From NCBI GenBank assembly GCA_029865675.1, contig JARXAU010000070.1, forward strand, positions 1-6,392: a stretch of 6,392 bases of DNA. Reading direction: 5' to 3'. Shown one piece after another: positions 5,347-6,392 of this stretch. Position 1 is the stretch's first letter. Each line of letters begins with the position of its first letter. The notes beneath the pieces were generated by a model. The model was not told where the DNA came from. It saw only the letters and a program-made list of their open reading frames with translations, and did not search any database. The position numbers and the translations under genes are program-made. Source of the stretch: Rhodoferax sp. Its GTDB lineage: Bacteria > Pseudomonadota > Gammaproteobacteria > Burkholderiales > Burkholderiaceae_C.

Positions 5347-6324
5347 TCAACACACCCCAAAGCCAATGCCCGTCTCGGCCAGAAAACGGCGGTACATCAC
5401 CGCCATCTTGTCGGCCGCGCAGTGCAGTTCCGCACCTGGACTTAAAGGCAGGCGCTTGGGGCGCTGGGATTCGAGCACCGGCTTGTCCTGGCCAAAAATC
5501 GTGTCCTGAAAGTCGGTCAGCTTGTGGTCGGGCGAGTCAAAATCGTTCATGGCCATGCGAATCCAGACTTTGCTGGTCTCGGGGCCTACCGGGCAGGCGA
5601 ACAGGGCGATGGATTCGCGCAGGCCTTCAATGGCTGCGGTGCCAGCCTCGGGCAGCTTGGTCAGCACGGCGCCGTAGGGGCTGATGACTTCGTAGCTGTA
5701 CTCCACCATGGCGCTGGCCGTGGCGTGCACCGAGGAGCGCGGTTGCACCGCCTTGCAACCGGTGGCCAGCACGCCCGTGGGCGTGGCGCGCACCTCGTAG
5801 GGCGGCACGCTGGTGGCGTCGCGGCTGCCCAGCCAGCCTTCGTGCACAAAGCCGAAATGCGCCAAGTCCAGAAAATTCTCCACCACACGCGGCGCGCTGC
5901 TTTGCACGGTGTAAGGGCCGCAGTTGACCTTGCGCAGGCGCTCGTCCGTCTCGGCGGCAAACAGCGGCAGTGCGGCCTCTCCGGGCGCCAGACGCACCCA
6001 CAGCAGGCCGTAGGCTTCGCAGGCCTCAAAGGTGCAGGCGCGGTGCGCGGCAGGCGGCGTGAAGTCGGGCAAGGCCGGAATCAACTGGCATTGGCCCGCG
6101 CCGTCAAACTGCCAGCCGTGGTAGGCGCATTCCAACCGGTCACCCTGCACCCGCCCCAATGAAAGCTTGGCGCCACGGTGCGGGCAGCGGTCCGCCCAGG
6201 CGCGAAATTCGCCCGCGGGCGTTTGCCAAATGACGATTTCCTCGTCCAGCACCACCACTGCTTTGGGGGAACCCGCCAAATCGGCCAAGGTGCCTACAGG
6301 GTGCCACAGGGTTTTTTCGATCAT
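5347..6324 (-). CDS. Rieske-type aromatic ring-hydroxylating oxygenase, alpha subunit
   Basis: A 325-residue Rieske non-heme iron oxygenase of the VanA/dicamba-monooxygenase/toluenesulfonate-monooxygenase size class; these hydroxylate or demethylate aromatic or related substrates using O2 and electrons from a separate reductase. The N-terminal Rieske domain (about 5-110) has CPH (C47, H49) and CAYH (C66, H69) to hold the [2Fe-2S] cluster. The catalytic domain has N150, D153, H156 and H161 in the motif ENFLDLAHFGFVH, giving the mononuclear iron ligands and the bridging aspartate. An acidic residue in FGQDKPVLESQRP (about 278-290, perhaps D280) is a plausible third ligand. The tail AADKMAVMYRRFLAETG is typical of this subgroup. 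The ATG at 6324 has a GGAGG site 4 nt upstream and starts right at the Rieske fold; the upstream in-frame ATG at 6366 lies inside a hairpin and is rejected. No reductase gene is visible. The substrate cannot be predicted from the sequence. Confidence 0.92.
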   Translation of the reverse strand: MIEKTLWHPVGTLADLAGSPKAVVVLDEEIVIWQTPAGEFRAWADRCPHRGAKLSLGRVQGDRLECAYHGWQFDGAGQCQLIPALPDFTPPAAHRACTFEACEAYGLLWVRLAPGEAALPLFAAETDERLRKVNCGPYTVQSSAPRVVENFLDLAHFGFVHEGWLGSRDATSVPPYEVRATPTGVLATGCKAVQPRSSVHATASAMVEYSYEVISPYGAVLTKLPEAGTAAIEGLRESIALFACPVGPETSKVWIRMAMNDFDSPDHKLTDFQDTIFGQDKPVLESQRPKRLPLSPGAELHCAADKMAVMYRRFLAETGIGFGVC

Positions 6325-6342
6325 GCTTCCTCCGACAACAAT

Positions 6343-6392
6343 AAAAAAGGGATTGCCGCAGTGCAACGCAAGCGTCGCTATCGCGGCAATCC
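6343..6392 (-). terminator. Terminator-like hairpin with U-run in the Rieske gene leader
   Basis: Read on the minus strand, GGATTGCCGC (6392-6383) pairs perfectly with GCGGCAATCC (6359-6350). A 23-nt loop between them contains a further ACGC/GCGT pair. The stem is followed directly by CTTTTTTATT, so it has the form of an intrinsic terminator. It ends only about 18 nt before the Rieske ATG, with just the ribosome-binding site in between. It could terminate an upstream gene beyond the edge or act as an attenuator. The outer arm reaches the last base of the window, so the stem may continue. Confidence 0.7.

Noticed and set aside
4932..5366. 144-residue version of the Lmo0937-type gene
   Set aside because: The upstream ~96 residues are Arg-rich shadow sequence, while an internal ATG with GGAG gives the normal family length.
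5524..6162. 212-residue plus-strand ORF opposite the Rieske gene
   Set aside because: Shadow frame; the minus strand has intact Rieske and iron-ligand motifs.
6325..6366. Upstream ATG (6366) for the Rieske gene
   Set aside because: It lies inside the terminator-like hairpin, while the ATG at 6324 has an adjacent GGAGG.
1..6392. CRISPR array, tRNA, rRNA, known riboswitch or complete insertion sequence
   Set aside because: Looked for by eye on both strands; no regularly spaced repeats, cloverleaf, transposase motif or recognisable riboswitch core was found.

Overview
The window looks like chromosomal DNA from a Gram-negative betaproteobacterium, most likely in the Comamonadaceae/Burkholderiales (for example near Rhodoferax or Polaromonas). 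This is inferred from the GC-rich coding style of most genes and from the gene types: an OmpA-family outer-membrane protein, a chaperone-usher type pilin, a Rieske oxygenase and an Lmo0937-type small membrane protein. The first ~1.07 kb is visibly more AT-rich than the rest.

Layout. (1) Positions 1-165: edge sequence with no gene I can name. (2) 166-768, minus: a secreted type-1-fimbria-like pilin with a long AT-rich leader containing an orphan Shine-Dalgarno. (3) 769-1344: a 576-bp divergent intergenic region with a 14-nt perfect palindrome. (4) 1345-2331 and 2343-3167, plus: a two-gene unit, a membrane fatty-acid desaturase followed 11 nt later by a PhnD-like solute-binding-fold protein that has no signal peptide. 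(5) 3168-3564, plus: a GC-rich hairpin, a short imperfect tandem repeat and the C-terminal half of an ice-binding-like (DUF3494) adhesin, apparently a gene remnant. (6) 3614-4834, plus: an intact OmpA-family porin/peptidoglycan anchor, closed by a very strong intrinsic terminator at 4846-4883. (7) 4932-5176, minus: a 48-residue two-helix membrane protein whose start codon lies inside the end of a 34-codon ORF with an excellent ribosome-binding site. (8) 5347-6324, minus: a Rieske non-heme iron oxygenase alpha subunit. Its start codon lies only 18 nt past a hairpin-plus-U-run at the right edge that looks like an intrinsic terminator or attenuator.

Much of the visible content concerns the cell envelope (pilin, lipid desaturation, ice-binding/adhesin remnant, OmpA, small stress-type membrane protein), but nothing proves that these genes form one system. 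I see no CRISPR array, tRNA, rRNA, or complete insertion sequence. I did not find a convincing new multi-gene system. The items most worth a second look are the desaturase plus cytoplasmic PhnD-like pair, the truncated ice-binding gene, the overlapping small ORFs, and the terminator-like hairpin in the Rieske gene leader.
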